Of a stretch of 64,000 nucleotides of DNA, positions 1 through 7,940 are shown one piece after another (the stretch's first letter is position 1; every line of letters starts with the position of its first letter). Position numbers and translations under genes: made by a program. The stretch is taken from the NCBI GenBank assembly GCA_025698865.1, contig JAILWQ010000004.1, positions 215,763 through 279,762 on the forward strand. The letters run 5' to 3'. The notes beneath the pieces are model-generated. The model had not been told where the DNA came from. It saw nothing but the letters and a program-made list of their open reading frames with translations, and did not search any database. The stretch comes from Erythrobacter sp. GTDB lineage: Bacteria; Pseudomonadota; Alphaproteobacteria; Sphingomonadales; Sphingomonadaceae.

Positions 1-399
1 GATGCGATAGCCATACGTCTCATAGGCATGGGCCATGTGCCCCATCCGGGTGACGGTCAGCGTGGGGTCGGTAAAGGTGAAGCTCACAATCGCGTCGAGC
101 TCGGGGCCCAAATGGTGCTCCATGTAATTGGCAAAGCTTCCTTCCGCCTTGCCATTCTCGAAGATCGCCGAGTCCTCGGCGAAGAGCGCGCGCATTGCCT
201 GCGCGTCGCGCGCTTCAAGAGCGGTGCGATAGGCCTTGAGGGTTTCTTCAGCGCCCGCGACATCCTCCGCCGAGGCGTCCATCGCGTGCATCTGATGGTT
301 CGCATGAGAAGAGTGGTCCATCTGCTGCGCGAAGGCTGGCAGCGGTATCAGCGCGGCAACAAACGCAGTCGCCGCGATGCGCGTCAAAGTCTTGGTCAT
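1..399 (-). CDS. NTF2/SnoaL-like secreted protein, partial
   Basis: The frame starts at the ATG at 399 and runs off the left edge, giving 133 residues without a stop. The N-terminus is a signal peptide ending in LPAFAQQ, followed by a short His/Met stretch (MDHSSHANHQMHAMD) that could bind metal. The rest (ETLKAYRTALEARDAQAMRALF, then FENGKAEGSFANYMEHHLG) looks like the NTF2/DUF4440 fold, in which a small cone-shaped domain serves varied functions. An A-rich AAAAGGA ribosome site lies upstream, 24 bases after the copB stop, so it is probably the third gene of the copAB operon. Role in copper handling is inferred from position and the His/Met segment only. Confidence 0.75.
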   Translation of the reverse strand, partial: MTKTLTRIAATAFVAALIPLPAFAQQMDHSSHANHQMHAMDASAEDVAGAEETLKAYRTALEARDAQAMRALFAEDSAIFENGKAEGSFANYMEHHLGPELDAIVSFTFTDPTLTVTRMGHMAHAYETYGYRI

Positions 400-423
400 G
401 GAAGTTTTATCCTTTTTGAGATT

Positions 424-1740
424 TCAGAACCAGAATCGCACACCGACGACATAATTGGTGACGCTCGGATCCTCTCCGGCGGCCCGCGCAAAATCCGCGC
501 TGTCGCCGATGCGCCATTCTTGCGAAACGCCGACATAGGGTGCGAATTCGCGCGCGAACTCGTAGCGAAGACGCAGGCCCGCCTCGATCCGATCGAGCCC
601 GGCACCGATGCCCAGCTCGGGAATGTCCTGCGCAGAAAGCGCGAGTTCGGCTCTGGGCTGGAGGATCAACCGCTGCGTGATGCGCTGGTCGAGTTCGCCC
701 TCGATCCGCGCGGTCACATCGCCCTTGGTGGACACGAAGGCCGCAGCATCGACCTCGAAACGGTACGGCATGAGACCCTGTATGCCGATAACCGCGTGCG
801 TGCGCTCCGGACCGGTGAGGTCCTGGCGAACACCCGCCTGGAAATCGAAGAAGGGCGCAATGGCGCGGCTCCAGAGCGCCTGGACCTCGGCGCCTTCTAT
901 GGGTTCGCCAAAGCTGCCCTCACCCTCGGACTTGAACCAGAATTTGTCGATGTCGCCGCCATAATATCCCTGGATGTCCCACAGATATCCATCCTTCCCC
1001 TCGCGGGCGCGGTATTCGAGGCGGTCGCCCTGAAACCAGAAGCGCATTCCTCCGTCGGTCTCGCGGACAAGCTCGCGCCGCGCTTCGTTCATGGCTTCCT
1101 CGCCCCAGATGGCGACCGCCGCGCGCGCTGGGCCGCTCCCGGCTTCTGGAGGAGGCGGCAGCAGCGGGATATCGGCATCCGAGCCCATCTGCATCGCCGA
1201 ATGGTCCATGCCCTGCATGTCCTGTGAAGGCGTCTGCCCATGGTTCATCTGGCTGTGATCCATCTGCCCATGGTCCATCGACGACCTGTCTGCGTTCGCC
1301 TGCCCCATCTCGCCGTGGTTCATCTGCGAATGATCCATCGCACCTTCGGCGGGCTTGCCCTGCGGCATCGAGCCGTGATCCATTCCGTCATGACTTTCGG
1401 GCGATGCCTGTGGACGGGCAGCGTCCATCGGCATTGTCATGCCAGAATGACCGTCCCGAGCGGTCATCGAACCATGATCCATGGTTGAATGATCCATCTC
1501 GGAGCGGTCCATGGCGGCTTCAGGCTGGGCAGCCGGTTCGCATGCTCCATCTGCAACCGGATGCCCCATTGCGCGATGGCGCTCGGCTTCTTGTTCGCAC
1601 TTTGTCTTGGCGTCGGCCTGCGCCTCGACACTCTGCTGCGGTTCCGTCGGCGAATGACCGGCATGCTGCGCCGCCGCCGGGGAGGCGAGAACTGAGCCGG
1701 CTGCGACCGATGCGAGCAGGCTGACAATACGAATTTTCAT
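424..1740 (-). CDS. copB: Copper resistance protein B (outer membrane)
   Basis: CopB/PcoB family, 438 residues, acting in the outer membrane with periplasmic CopA. A signal peptide ends near residue 24 (SPAAAQ). Residues about 65-200 are a low-complexity Met/His region with repeated MDHSxM-type units that would bind Cu(I)/Cu(II). The C-terminal half is the CopB beta-barrel domain (starting near AVAIWGEEAMNEARRELV) and ends in the terminal phenylalanine (VGVRFWF) typical of outer-membrane barrels. The start overlaps the copA stop by four bases (ATGA), indicating translational coupling. The longer-than-usual Met/His spacer is the main variation from the family. Confidence 0.93.
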   Translation of the reverse strand: MKIRIVSLLASVAAGSVLASPAAAQHAGHSPTEPQQSVEAQADAKTKCEQEAERHRAMGHPVADGACEPAAQPEAAMDRSEMDHSTMDHGSMTARDGHSGMTMPMDAARPQASPESHDGMDHGSMPQGKPAEGAMDHSQMNHGEMGQANADRSSMDHGQMDHSQMNHGQTPSQDMQGMDHSAMQMGSDADIPLLPPPPEAGSGPARAAVAIWGEEAMNEARRELVRETDGGMRFWFQGDRLEYRAREGKDGYLWDIQGYYGGDIDKFWFKSEGEGSFGEPIEGAEVQALWSRAIAPFFDFQAGVRQDLTGPERTHAVIGIQGLMPYRFEVDAAAFVSTKGDVTARIEGELDQRITQRLILQPRAELALSAQDIPELGIGAGLDRIEAGLRLRYEFAREFAPYVGVSQEWRIGDSADFARAAGEDPSVTNYVVGVRFWF

Positions 1741-3545
1741 GCTTCGCTCCCGTCGGGATTGGCGACCGTGACGATCTGAAACATCCCGGCATGCATGTGG
1801 TAGAGAAGGTGACAGTGGAAGGCCCAGTCGCCCGGCTCGTCCGCCGTCAGGTCGAACTGCGCGCTGCCACCCGGCTGCAGGATTACCGTGTGCTTGAGCG
1901 GTTGACGATCGGCCGGCGCGCCATTGACCAGCTCGAAGAAATGACCGTGCAAGTGAATGGGGTGCGCCATCATCGTGTCGTTGACGAGCTTCACGCGCAC
2001 GCGCTCGTTATAGGCGAAACGGATCGGCTCGTCTGAGACGGCGGAGAACTTCTTGCCGTCGAACGACCACATGTAGCGCTCCATATTGCCGGTCAGATGA
2101 ATTTCCATTCGCCGTGACGGCGTGCGGCCCTCGCGGTGCGGCGTCAGAGCGCGCAGCTTGCGATAGTCGAGCGTGCGATGCGGCACATCGGCGAGACCGA
2201 TGCCGGGATCGCCCATACGGTCGACCGGGTTCATCGAGACCATGTCGAGACCGGGACCGACCTTCACATCGGGTGGCAGGAGCGAGGTATCGCGCATCTG
2301 CATGCCCGACATTCCGGCCATGCCTGCCATCTCGGATTGGCCGGACGAACCATGGTCCATCCCCGCCATGTCGCCGCCACTTCCATGGTCCATACCCGAC
2401 ATGCCGGCATCGCCAGACGAGCCGTGGTCCATGCCGCTCATGCCCATGTCGGCCATGGTCAGGAGCGGCGGATCGCGCAGCGGCGGAATGGCGGCGCGCG
2501 CGCCGGGTGCGCTCGCGAGTGTGGCAATACCCATGCCCGAGCGGTCCATCGACTCAGCGACCAGCGTGTAGGCCTGTTGCGCGCCCGGCGTCACGACGAC
2601 GTCATAGGTCTCGGCCACGCCGATCTGGAACTCGTCGACCTCAACCGGCTCGACGTTCTGCCCGTCCGCCTGAACGATGGTCATCGGCAGGCCGGGAATG
2701 CGAATATTGAAGAAGGTCATGGCGCCGGCATTGATGAAGCGCAGCCGCACGCGTTCGCCCGGGCGGAAGAGGTATTCCAGATTGTCGAGCGGGCCATGGC
2801 CGTTCAGAAGATAGGTATAAGCCGCGCTCGACACGTCGAGGATGTCCGTCGGCATCATGCGCATTTTCGCCCACATCCGGCGATCCTCGCCCGAAAGCGG
2901 GTAATCGTCGGTCCAGGTGTTCTGGTTGTAGTTGAAGTAGCCTTCGCCCTTCTTGAGCTTGTCGAAAATCGTGTGGGGCGACATTTCGCTGAATTCGCTC
3001 AGCACCACGATATATTCGCGGTCGGCCTGGACCGGATCGGGTCCGGCGGGGTCGATCACGATCGCGCCGTAATGCCCGGCCTGTTCCTGCAGGCCGCTAT
3101 GCGAGTGCCACCAGTAGGTACCCGACTGGCGAACCGGAAATTCGGCGGTGAAGGTCTCTCCCGGTTTGACGCCGGGAAAGCTCACGCCAGGCACTCCATC
3201 GAGCTGAAACGGCACGAGCAGACCGTGCCAGTGGATCGAGGTATCTTCCTCGAGCTGGTTATGGACATTGAGCCGGACGGTCGTGCCTTCCTGCAATCGC
3301 AACAGCGGACCGGGGATCGTGCCATTGACGGCGATCGCGCCGCCGCGCCTGTTGCCGGTCGCGAAGGCCGATCGGGCAACGGTGAGGTCGATATTGGGGC
3401 CGGATATCTCGTCCAGCCCCTTGCGGGCGTTACCTGCGAGGATGTCCGCGCCCCGTGCCCAGGCAGGCATCGCCCCGGCAAGGCCGAGCAGACCCATTCC
3501 TCCTGCTCCGGCTCCGAGAAACTTGCGTCGATTGACGGCGATCAT
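1737..3545 (-). CDS. copA: Copper resistance multicopper oxidase CopA
   Basis: CopA/PcoA-type multicopper oxidase, 602 residues, exported folded through Tat (NRRKFLG at residues 5-11) to the periplasm where it oxidises Cu(I). Copper ligands are visible: HWHG at 105-108, WHSH at 146-149, HPIHLHGHF in the C-terminal cupredoxin domain, and HCHLLYHMHAGM at about 577-588 carrying the type-1 site. Between about 365 and 420 there is a repetitive GMSGMDHGS-type Met-rich segment, as in other CopA proteins. It sits downstream of the ECF sigma gene (55 bases) with its own sigma-type promoter and overlaps copB by four bases. The organisation matches plasmid-borne copAB of proteobacteria. Confidence 0.95.
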   Translation of the reverse strand: MIAVNRRKFLGAGAGGMGLLGLAGAMPAWARGADILAGNARKGLDEISGPNIDLTVARSAFATGNRRGGAIAVNGTIPGPLLRLQEGTTVRLNVHNQLEEDTSIHWHGLLVPFQLDGVPGVSFPGVKPGETFTAEFPVRQSGTYWWHSHSGLQEQAGHYGAIVIDPAGPDPVQADREYIVVLSEFSEMSPHTIFDKLKKGEGYFNYNQNTWTDDYPLSGEDRRMWAKMRMMPTDILDVSSAAYTYLLNGHGPLDNLEYLFRPGERVRLRFINAGAMTFFNIRIPGLPMTIVQADGQNVEPVEVDEFQIGVAETYDVVVTPGAQQAYTLVAESMDRSGMGIATLASAPGARAAIPPLRDPPLLTMADMGMSGMDHGSSGDAGMSGMDHGSGGDMAGMDHGSSGQSEMAGMAGMSGMQMRDTSLLPPDVKVGPGLDMVSMNPVDRMGDPGIGLADVPHRTLDYRKLRALTPHREGRTPSRRMEIHLTGNMERYMWSFDGKKFSAVSDEPIRFAYNERVRVKLVNDTMMAHPIHLHGHFFELVNGAPADRQPLKHTVILQPGGSAQFDLTADEPGDWAFHCHLLYHMHAGMFQIVTVANPDGSEA

Positions 3546-3577
3546 AAAGGGCTCCTGACTTGGCGTTTACCGTTACT

Positions 3578-3605
3578 TACGCGCGCGCCCAGCCAACCCC
3601 TCAAA
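3578..3605 (-). promoter_or_regulatory. Predicted ECF-sigma promoter for copA
   Basis: On the minus strand the sequence reads TTTGAGGG, 16 bases, then CGTA, identical in layout to three other sites in this window. The -10 element ends 33 bases before the copA start. The -35 element overlaps the last codon and stop of the sigma gene (3601-3603). That this site is used by the neighbouring sigma factor is inferred from its recurrence, not shown. Confidence 0.65.
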
Positions 3606-4161
3606 GTTTTTCGAAGCGCTCCTTCAGCCTGTTGCGCGCGCGATATACGCGGGTTTCGATCGCCTTTTCGGTCGTTCCGAGAAGATCGGCCGCCTCGGCC
3701 TGGCTACGCCCCTCGATGGTCACGAGCACAAGCGCTTCGCGCAGCCTTACAGGCATTCGCGCGATCTCGGCCTGAACGAGATTGAGCTCTTCCCTGGAAA
3801 CGGCCAACGCTTCAGGACCAGGCAAATCGTCGGCGATGGAATAGAGTTCGTCATCACCCGACAGTCCGAAAAAGCCCGCGACCTTGCGCCTGCGCAAACG
3901 GTCCCGGCAGCGGTTGAGGACGACGGTTGTCAGATAGGGTCCGATCGGCTTGTCCGGATCAAGCCGATGGCGCGTCAGCCACACCGAAGCGAGGCTGTCC
4001 TGAACAACGTCCTCGGCCTGAGAAGGAGAGGAAAGCATGCGTGTCCCGAGCGCGAGAAGCCGACCAGTTTCATGCTCGACGAGTTGGCTGAAAGCCCGCT
4101 TGTTTCCAGCCCTCGCCTGCGAAACAAGGGCCTCATCCGGATTGTCGCCCGCCCCCGACAT
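3601..4161 (-). CDS. ECF RNA polymerase sigma factor (CnrH-like)
   Basis: 186 residues with the two domains of an extracytoplasmic-function sigma factor. Region 2 spans about 25-95 (including RMLSSPSQAEDVVQDSLASVW) and region 4 about 125-183 (LREALVLVTIEGRSQAEAAD followed by TTEKAIETRVYRARNRLKERF, a helix-turn-helix that reads the -35 box). It follows a periplasmic sensor and a small membrane anti-sigma candidate in the same order as cnrYXH of Cupriavidus. It would direct RNA polymerase to the copA, methyltransferase, permease and own-operon promoters described here. The copA promoter overlaps its stop codon. Confidence 0.92.
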   Translation of the reverse strand: MSGAGDNPDEALVSQARAGNKRAFSQLVEHETGRLLALGTRMLSSPSQAEDVVQDSLASVWLTRHRLDPDKPIGPYLTTVVLNRCRDRLRRRKVAGFFGLSGDDELYSIADDLPGPEALAVSREELNLVQAEIARMPVRLREALVLVTIEGRSQAEAADLLGTTEKAIETRVYRARNRLKERFEKL

Positions 4162-4167
4162 GGCGCT

Positions 4168-4602
4168 TCAGTCGCGAGGGTCGCGGGTCAAGGCGTCGGA
4201 GACCTTGCGGTCGAACTGGCGTTGCTGCTCGGGTTCGAGAATTTCGCGCATGTCGAAGACATGGCGCACCGTTGCTTTCTGCAGATCGCCCATGCGTGCA
4301 TGCACCTCGTCGATCGCGGCCGAGACCTCGGGACCGTACTCATGCTCGGTTTCCATCGCCTGGGCGAGCCGGGCATTGGCTGCACGCGCCGATCCTTCGA
4401 GCCGTGCCCTTTCGACAGCGAAACGAGCCTCGAGCGCATCGAGACGCTGCTCCTGGTCGGCCGTCAGGGTGAGTTCGTCGTGCACGAAATCGTGGAGGCC
4501 GGAGCCAGCCTCGTGATTGGCCCAGCGGTCCGCGGCAATCGCGCCGAGGCATCCTGCAAGTGCTGCGAGAAGCACCGCGAGAACGATATGCGTCGTCTTC
4601 AA
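4168..4602 (-). CDS. CnrX-like periplasmic metal sensor
   Basis: 144 residues: an N-terminal membrane anchor (about 6-24) and a helical periplasmic domain of the heavy-metal-sensor family. The ligands known for Cupriavidus CnrX are all present with identical spacing: H37 and H41 (HDFVH), E58, H114 and M118 (RHVFDM), matching H42, H46, E63, H119 and M123. In that family, metal binding changes contact with the anti-sigma factor CnrY and releases the sigma factor. It lies three bases after the CnrY-like gene and six before the sigma gene. It could sense Ni/Co, Cu or several metals; the neighbouring target genes point to copper. Confidence 0.85.
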   Translation of the reverse strand: MKTTHIVLAVLLAALAGCLGAIAADRWANHEAGSGLHDFVHDELTLTADQEQRLDALEARFAVERARLEGSARAANARLAQAMETEHEYGPEVSAAIDEVHARMGDLQKATVRHVFDMREILEPEQQRQFDRKVSDALTRDPRD

Positions 4603-4605
4603 ACC

Positions 4606-4902
4606 CTATTGCTCCACATGGAGGAGCGCCGATGGGGACAGCTGTTCGCCGAGGATAAGACTCTCGCCAAATGACGCGGAAGACGTGCCATAGCCGCCGG
4701 GCCAACCGCTCGTTCCGGCGCCAGCTCCAAGCCCGACGACGAACAGACCGACGAACAGAGCCGTCCGGCGGCGTCGGTCGGCGATTTCGCCAAGCTGTCC
4801 GGCGCGCTGCCAAACGCCATCCATGAAGTCGGCGGGGACCTCGCTGGTGCCGGTGGCGGAAAGGGTTCCGAGCACCGCATCAAGAGAGTGATTGTCACGC
4901 AT
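4606..4902 (-). CDS. Putative membrane anti-sigma factor (CnrY-like)
   Basis: 98 residues starting at the ATG at 4902, which has an AGGAG ribosome site seven bases upstream; a longer frame from 4953 lacks such a site and would overlap the promoter. A cytoplasmic stretch of about 42 residues is followed by one membrane helix (RTALFVGLFVVGLGAGAG) and a short periplasmic tail. This size and topology, plus first place before the CnrX-like and sigma genes, match CnrY anti-sigma factors, which have little sequence conservation. The function rests on topology and order, not on recognisable motifs. Confidence 0.7.
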   Translation of the reverse strand: MRDNHSLDAVLGTLSATGTSEVPADFMDGVWQRAGQLGEIADRRRRTALFVGLFVVGLGAGAGTSGWPGGYGTSSASFGESLILGEQLSPSALLHVEQ

Positions 4903-4934
4903 CCGAAAAACTCCTGTGGGTTGCACGTGTCCTA

Positions 4935-4962
4935 TACGCGCTCGCCTGCACAATCCCTTAAA
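4935..4962 (-). promoter_or_regulatory. Predicted ECF promoter of the sigma/anti-sigma operon
   Basis: Minus strand: TTTAAGGG, 16 bases, CGTA. The -10 element lies 33 bases before the anti-sigma start at 4902, the same distance as at copA. It implies autoregulation of the sensor-sigma operon. Confidence 0.65.
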
Positions 4963-4970
4963 CTTCTTTT

Positions 4971-4998
4971 TTTGAGGGAATGTCCACCACCATACGTA
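4971..4998 (+). promoter_or_regulatory. Predicted divergent ECF promoter for the methyltransferase
   Basis: Plus strand: TTTGAGGG, 16 bases, CGTA, with the -35 element only eight bases from that of the divergent sigma-operon promoter. It points at the methyltransferase start at 5036. Confidence 0.62.
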
Positions 4999-5035
4999 AT
5001 CGAGACGGGTCTGTCAGAATCGGGTCGAACCCGGG

Positions 5036-5740
5036 ATGAATGGAAACCAACTCGTGAGCAATATCACCGCACCTGAAGATCACGGCGAATTTACGCCTCT
5101 TCTTGGCAAGAGCTTTCTGACGCCGCTTTACGACCGGGCGATCGGTCTGTTCACCCGCGAACATCTCTGGCGCCAAAGGATTGTCGAAGAGCTGCACCTT
5201 GTCCCCGGCGACCGGGTGATCGATGTTGGCAGCGGAACCGGCACTCTTCTCAAGGCCTTGATGACGGATTGTCCGGAAGCGGGTCTGATCGGTGTCGAAC
5301 CCGACCCGGATGCGCTCGCGCTTGCGCGGCGCAAGTTTGGCGCGGGAGCCGATCTCGTGAAATGGCACAATGGCTTTCTCGAAAGCCTCGAGCTACCCGC
5401 AGGGTGGCAGCCGAACAAGATCGTCAGCAGCCTCGTCCTGCACCAGGTCCCCTTGCGCAAGAAGCAGACAATCCTGGAAACCATCGAAAGCTTGCTCGTG
5501 CCAGGCGGAACCGTGTTGATCTCCGATTATATGAAGCAGGATAGCCCACTCATGCGGAGCCTCTTCCGGGCGACCGTCCAGTCTCTTGACGGCATAAGCG
5601 ACACGCAGCCCAGCGCCGACGGCGAAGTCGAAAAACTGTTCGCCGAAATCTTCACCGAGCCATGCCTGCTCCAACGGTTCCCGACGGCAACCGGGACGAT
5701 CTCGCTATGGCGCGGATACAAGAAAGGAATTGCACAATGA
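5036..5740 (+). CDS. Class I SAM-dependent methyltransferase
   Basis: 234 residues. The SAM-binding motif I is DVGSGTG at 63-69, followed by the acidic residue of motif II (IGVEPDPDALALAR) and LVPGGTVLISD of the later core, as in UbiE/Methyltransf_25 proteins. The substrate is not evident; arsenite-methyltransferase cysteine pairs are absent. It is probably cytoplasmic and co-transcribed with the DUF411 gene, whose start overlaps its stop (ATGA). The predicted ECF promoter upstream places it in the metal-stress regulon. A GTG at 5054 is an alternative start with a slightly better ribosome site. Confidence 0.85.
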   Translation: MNGNQLVSNITAPEDHGEFTPLLGKSFLTPLYDRAIGLFTREHLWRQRIVEELHLVPGDRVIDVGSGTGTLLKALMTDCPEAGLIGVEPDPDALALARRKFGAGADLVKWHNGFLESLELPAGWQPNKIVSSLVLHQVPLRKKQTILETIESLLVPGGTVLISDYMKQDSPLMRSLFRATVQSLDGISDTQPSADGEVEKLFAEIFTEPCLLQRFPTATGTISLWRGYKKGIAQ

Positions 5741-6201
5741 ATTTGAAAAAGCCTTCGCTGCTCCGGCGATCGATTAGCGGCGCGGCCTTGCTCGTGCTGG
5801 CAGCCTGTTCGAACGTGGCTCAGGCAGCGACCTATACGATGTTCCGGGATCCAGGATGTGGGTGCTGTCTCAACTGGGCAGGCCATGTCGAAGACGGGAT
5901 GAACACGAAGGTGGCATCGGTCGACAGCAACGACATGGCGGCGATCAAGACCGCGCGGGGCGTACCCCATGAGTTATGGTCATGCCATACGATGGAGGTC
6001 GATGGATACATCATCGAAGGTCACGTGCCTGCAGAAGCCGTCGCCAAGCTTTTGCGCGAACGGCCCGCCGGCGTTGCCGGCCTCGCGGTTCCGGGAATGC
6101 CTCTGGGATCGCCCGGCATGGAGGCCGGAAACCGGATCCAGCCTTACGACGTCATCGCCTTTGGCCCAACCGGACAGAGCGTCTTCGCGTCCTTTCCGTA
6201 A
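5737..6201 (+). CDS. DUF411 lipoprotein
   Basis: 154 residues. Start chosen at the ATG overlapping the methyltransferase stop, with AAAGGA upstream. A lipoprotein signal is visible (LLVLAAC, cysteine near residue 23). The mature part begins TYTMFRDPGCGCCLNWAGH, the signature of DUF411, followed by GVPHELWSCHTMEVDGYIIEGHVP. DUF411 proteins are small periplasmic proteins often found with copper-resistance genes and have conserved Cys/His residues suited to metal binding. Here the cluster GCGCC and SCH would be the candidate site. The role is inferred from family context. Confidence 0.88.
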   Translation: MNLKKPSLLRRSISGAALLVLAACSNVAQAATYTMFRDPGCGCCLNWAGHVEDGMNTKVASVDSNDMAAIKTARGVPHELWSCHTMEVDGYIIEGHVPAEAVAKLLRERPAGVAGLAVPGMPLGSPGMEAGNRIQPYDVIAFGPTGQSVFASFP

Positions 6202-6487
6202 GGGGGTGAAGCCACTCCATGCGTCGGCATGAAAGGTTGCAGGCGATGAGGACTAATTGCGGGAAGCGACACAGAAGCCTGTCGAACTTCTCGCCGGGTC
6301 CGGGCTGGCTGCCCCCACAGTCCCGGACCCTTCCAATTTGTATGATTGCAGCACGCACGAAATAGGAGAAATGCGATAGTCAAAAGCTCGGTCAGAAATG
6401 CTGGATCTTTTTAAGGGGTGAACCTCTGCCCAACGTACTGCTTGTCGTGATGCTTCTCGGACGGGATGACATAGACAGGGGAAAGAC
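6202..6487 (+). other. Intergenic region before the permease operon
   Basis: 286 bases with no convincing coding frame. The only structure I can support is the ECF-type promoter at 6410-6437; the part before it shows no clear terminator. Confidence 0.5.
6410..6437 (+). promoter_or_regulatory. Predicted ECF promoter for the permease operon
   Basis: TTTAAGGG, 16 bases, CGTA on the plus strand, the same half-sites and spacing as the sigma-operon promoter, 50 bases before the TTG start at 6488. Confidence 0.6.
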
Positions 6488-7840
6488 TTGCAGACAGATG
6501 GCGACGATCAACATAGCGAGAATGCGGGCTCGATAACGTTGCTGGGCGGTGTCGCGATGGGGACCGGCGTCATGATTGGCGCCGGTATCTTCGCACTGAC
6601 CGGCCAGATTGCCGAACTGGCTGGACCGTTATTTCCGCTTTCTTTCATAGTCGGCGCGCTGGTTACCTCGCTTGCCGCCTACAGCTACATCAAGATGTCG
6701 AACCGCTGGCCCTCCTCTGGCGGCATCGCGATGATCCTTCAGAAGGCTTACGGACCGGGCGTCGTTGCAGCATCGGCATCGCTCCTGATGGCGCTGTCGA
6801 TGGTCATCAACGAAAGCCTGGTCGCTCGGACCTTCGCGACCTATGCCTTGCGGCCCTTTGGGCTCGAAAGCAGCGGCATTCTGGTCTCCGTCGCGGCACT
6901 GGCCCTCATCGTTTTCGCCTATTTCGTGAATGCTGCCGGCAACAAATCGGTCAGCGGGTTTTCGCTCATTATGTCGGCAATCAAGATCGGCGGCATCGCC
7001 CTGTTCGCAATTGCGGCGATCTGGGCCACCGGATTTTCAGGCGGTGCCTTCGCAGAGCCGGTCGCGCTTTCGGGCCTCGACGCGTTGCTCGCTTCGGTCG
7101 CTTTCTCGATCCTCGCTTTCAAGGGTTTCACCACCATCACCAACAGCGGCGGCGAAATCATCGATCCGCATCGGAATGTCGGCAGAACCATTATCATTTC
7201 GATCGCAGTATGCGTGGTCGTCTACCTTCTCGTCGCGGTGGCGGTCGGCGCCAGCCTCAGCACTTCAGAAATAGCCGAGGCGCGCGATTACTCTCTTGCG
7301 GCAGCTGCGCGCCCCGCGCTCGGAGAGCTTGGCTTCTATTTCACAGTCGCAATCGCGATCGCAGCCACGACCTCGGGTGTCATCGCCAGTGTTTTCGCCG
7401 TTTCGCGAATGCTGACGATGCTGACCGAGATGAAGATGATCCCGCATAGCCATTTCGGCATGAGCGGACCGATCCGCAGTCACATGCTGGTCTATACCGT
7501 AGTGATTGCCGGCACGCTCGCGGTCCTGTTCGATCTGTCGCGGATCGCTTCGCTCGGAGCATTTTTCTATCTCGTAATGGACATGCTTGTGCATTGGGGC
7601 GTGCTGCGCGGTTTGCGGGAAGAGATCGGTGCGCGTGCCTGGGTGCTATGGTCGGCACTCGTGGCGGACAGCGTAGTCCTGACAGCTTTTGCCTTCGCCA
7701 AGCTCAAAACCGACCCTGCGGTCGTCGCCTATGCGGTCGCAGGCATTGCCGCCGTTTTCATCGCCGAATGGTTCTATTTGTCCAGGCGTTCGCAAGCGAT
7801 GGACTCCGCTTCAGAAAGACCGGCGGAAGAGAGGCGGTGA
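6488..7840 (+). CDS. APC-family amino acid permease
   Basis: 450 residues with about 12 predicted membrane helices. The first helix region holds GTGVMIGAGIFALTG, the unwound GxGxG substrate-binding turn of the APC superfamily. The substrate is unknown. The start is a TTG preceded by GGGGAAAG; the first in-frame ATG would cut into helix 1. The gene opens a plus-strand run with the glutaredoxin fusion, channel and DUF305 genes, and follows a predicted ECF promoter. An amino-acid or polyamine transporter in a thiol/metal-stress operon could supply thiol precursors, but this is speculation. Confidence 0.88.
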   Translation: MQTDGDDQHSENAGSITLLGGVAMGTGVMIGAGIFALTGQIAELAGPLFPLSFIVGALVTSLAAYSYIKMSNRWPSSGGIAMILQKAYGPGVVAASASLLMALSMVINESLVARTFATYALRPFGLESSGILVSVAALALIVFAYFVNAAGNKSVSGFSLIMSAIKIGGIALFAIAAIWATGFSGGAFAEPVALSGLDALLASVAFSILAFKGFTTITNSGGEIIDPHRNVGRTIIISIAVCVVVYLLVAVAVGASLSTSEIAEARDYSLAAAARPALGELGFYFTVAIAIAATTSGVIASVFAVSRMLTMLTEMKMIPHSHFGMSGPIRSHMLVYTVVIAGTLAVLFDLSRIASLGAFFYLVMDMLVHWGVLRGLREEIGARAWVLWSALVADSVVLTAFAFAKLKTDPAVVAYAVAGIAAVFIAEWFYLSRRSQAMDSASERPAEERR

Positions 7841-7940
7841 CCCCGTTAGTAGAACACGAGCGCAAAGGCAGCGACCAAAAGCCGACGAGGATCGAGGCGC
7901 CAAGTTCGCGGATCAAAAGAAATTCAAGACGGAGCATATC

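Noticed and set aside
28..1227. 399-codon plus-strand frame opposite copB
   Set aside because: It is antisense to a clear CopB gene, arises from the GC-rich codon pattern, and shows no recognisable domain or ribosome site.
1200..1510. Repeated CATGGTCCAT-type units as a DNA repeat
   Set aside because: They encode the Met/His-rich MDHSxM segment of CopB.
2136..3785. 549-codon plus-strand frame
   Set aside because: It lies opposite the CopA gene, which has complete copper-binding motifs on the minus strand.
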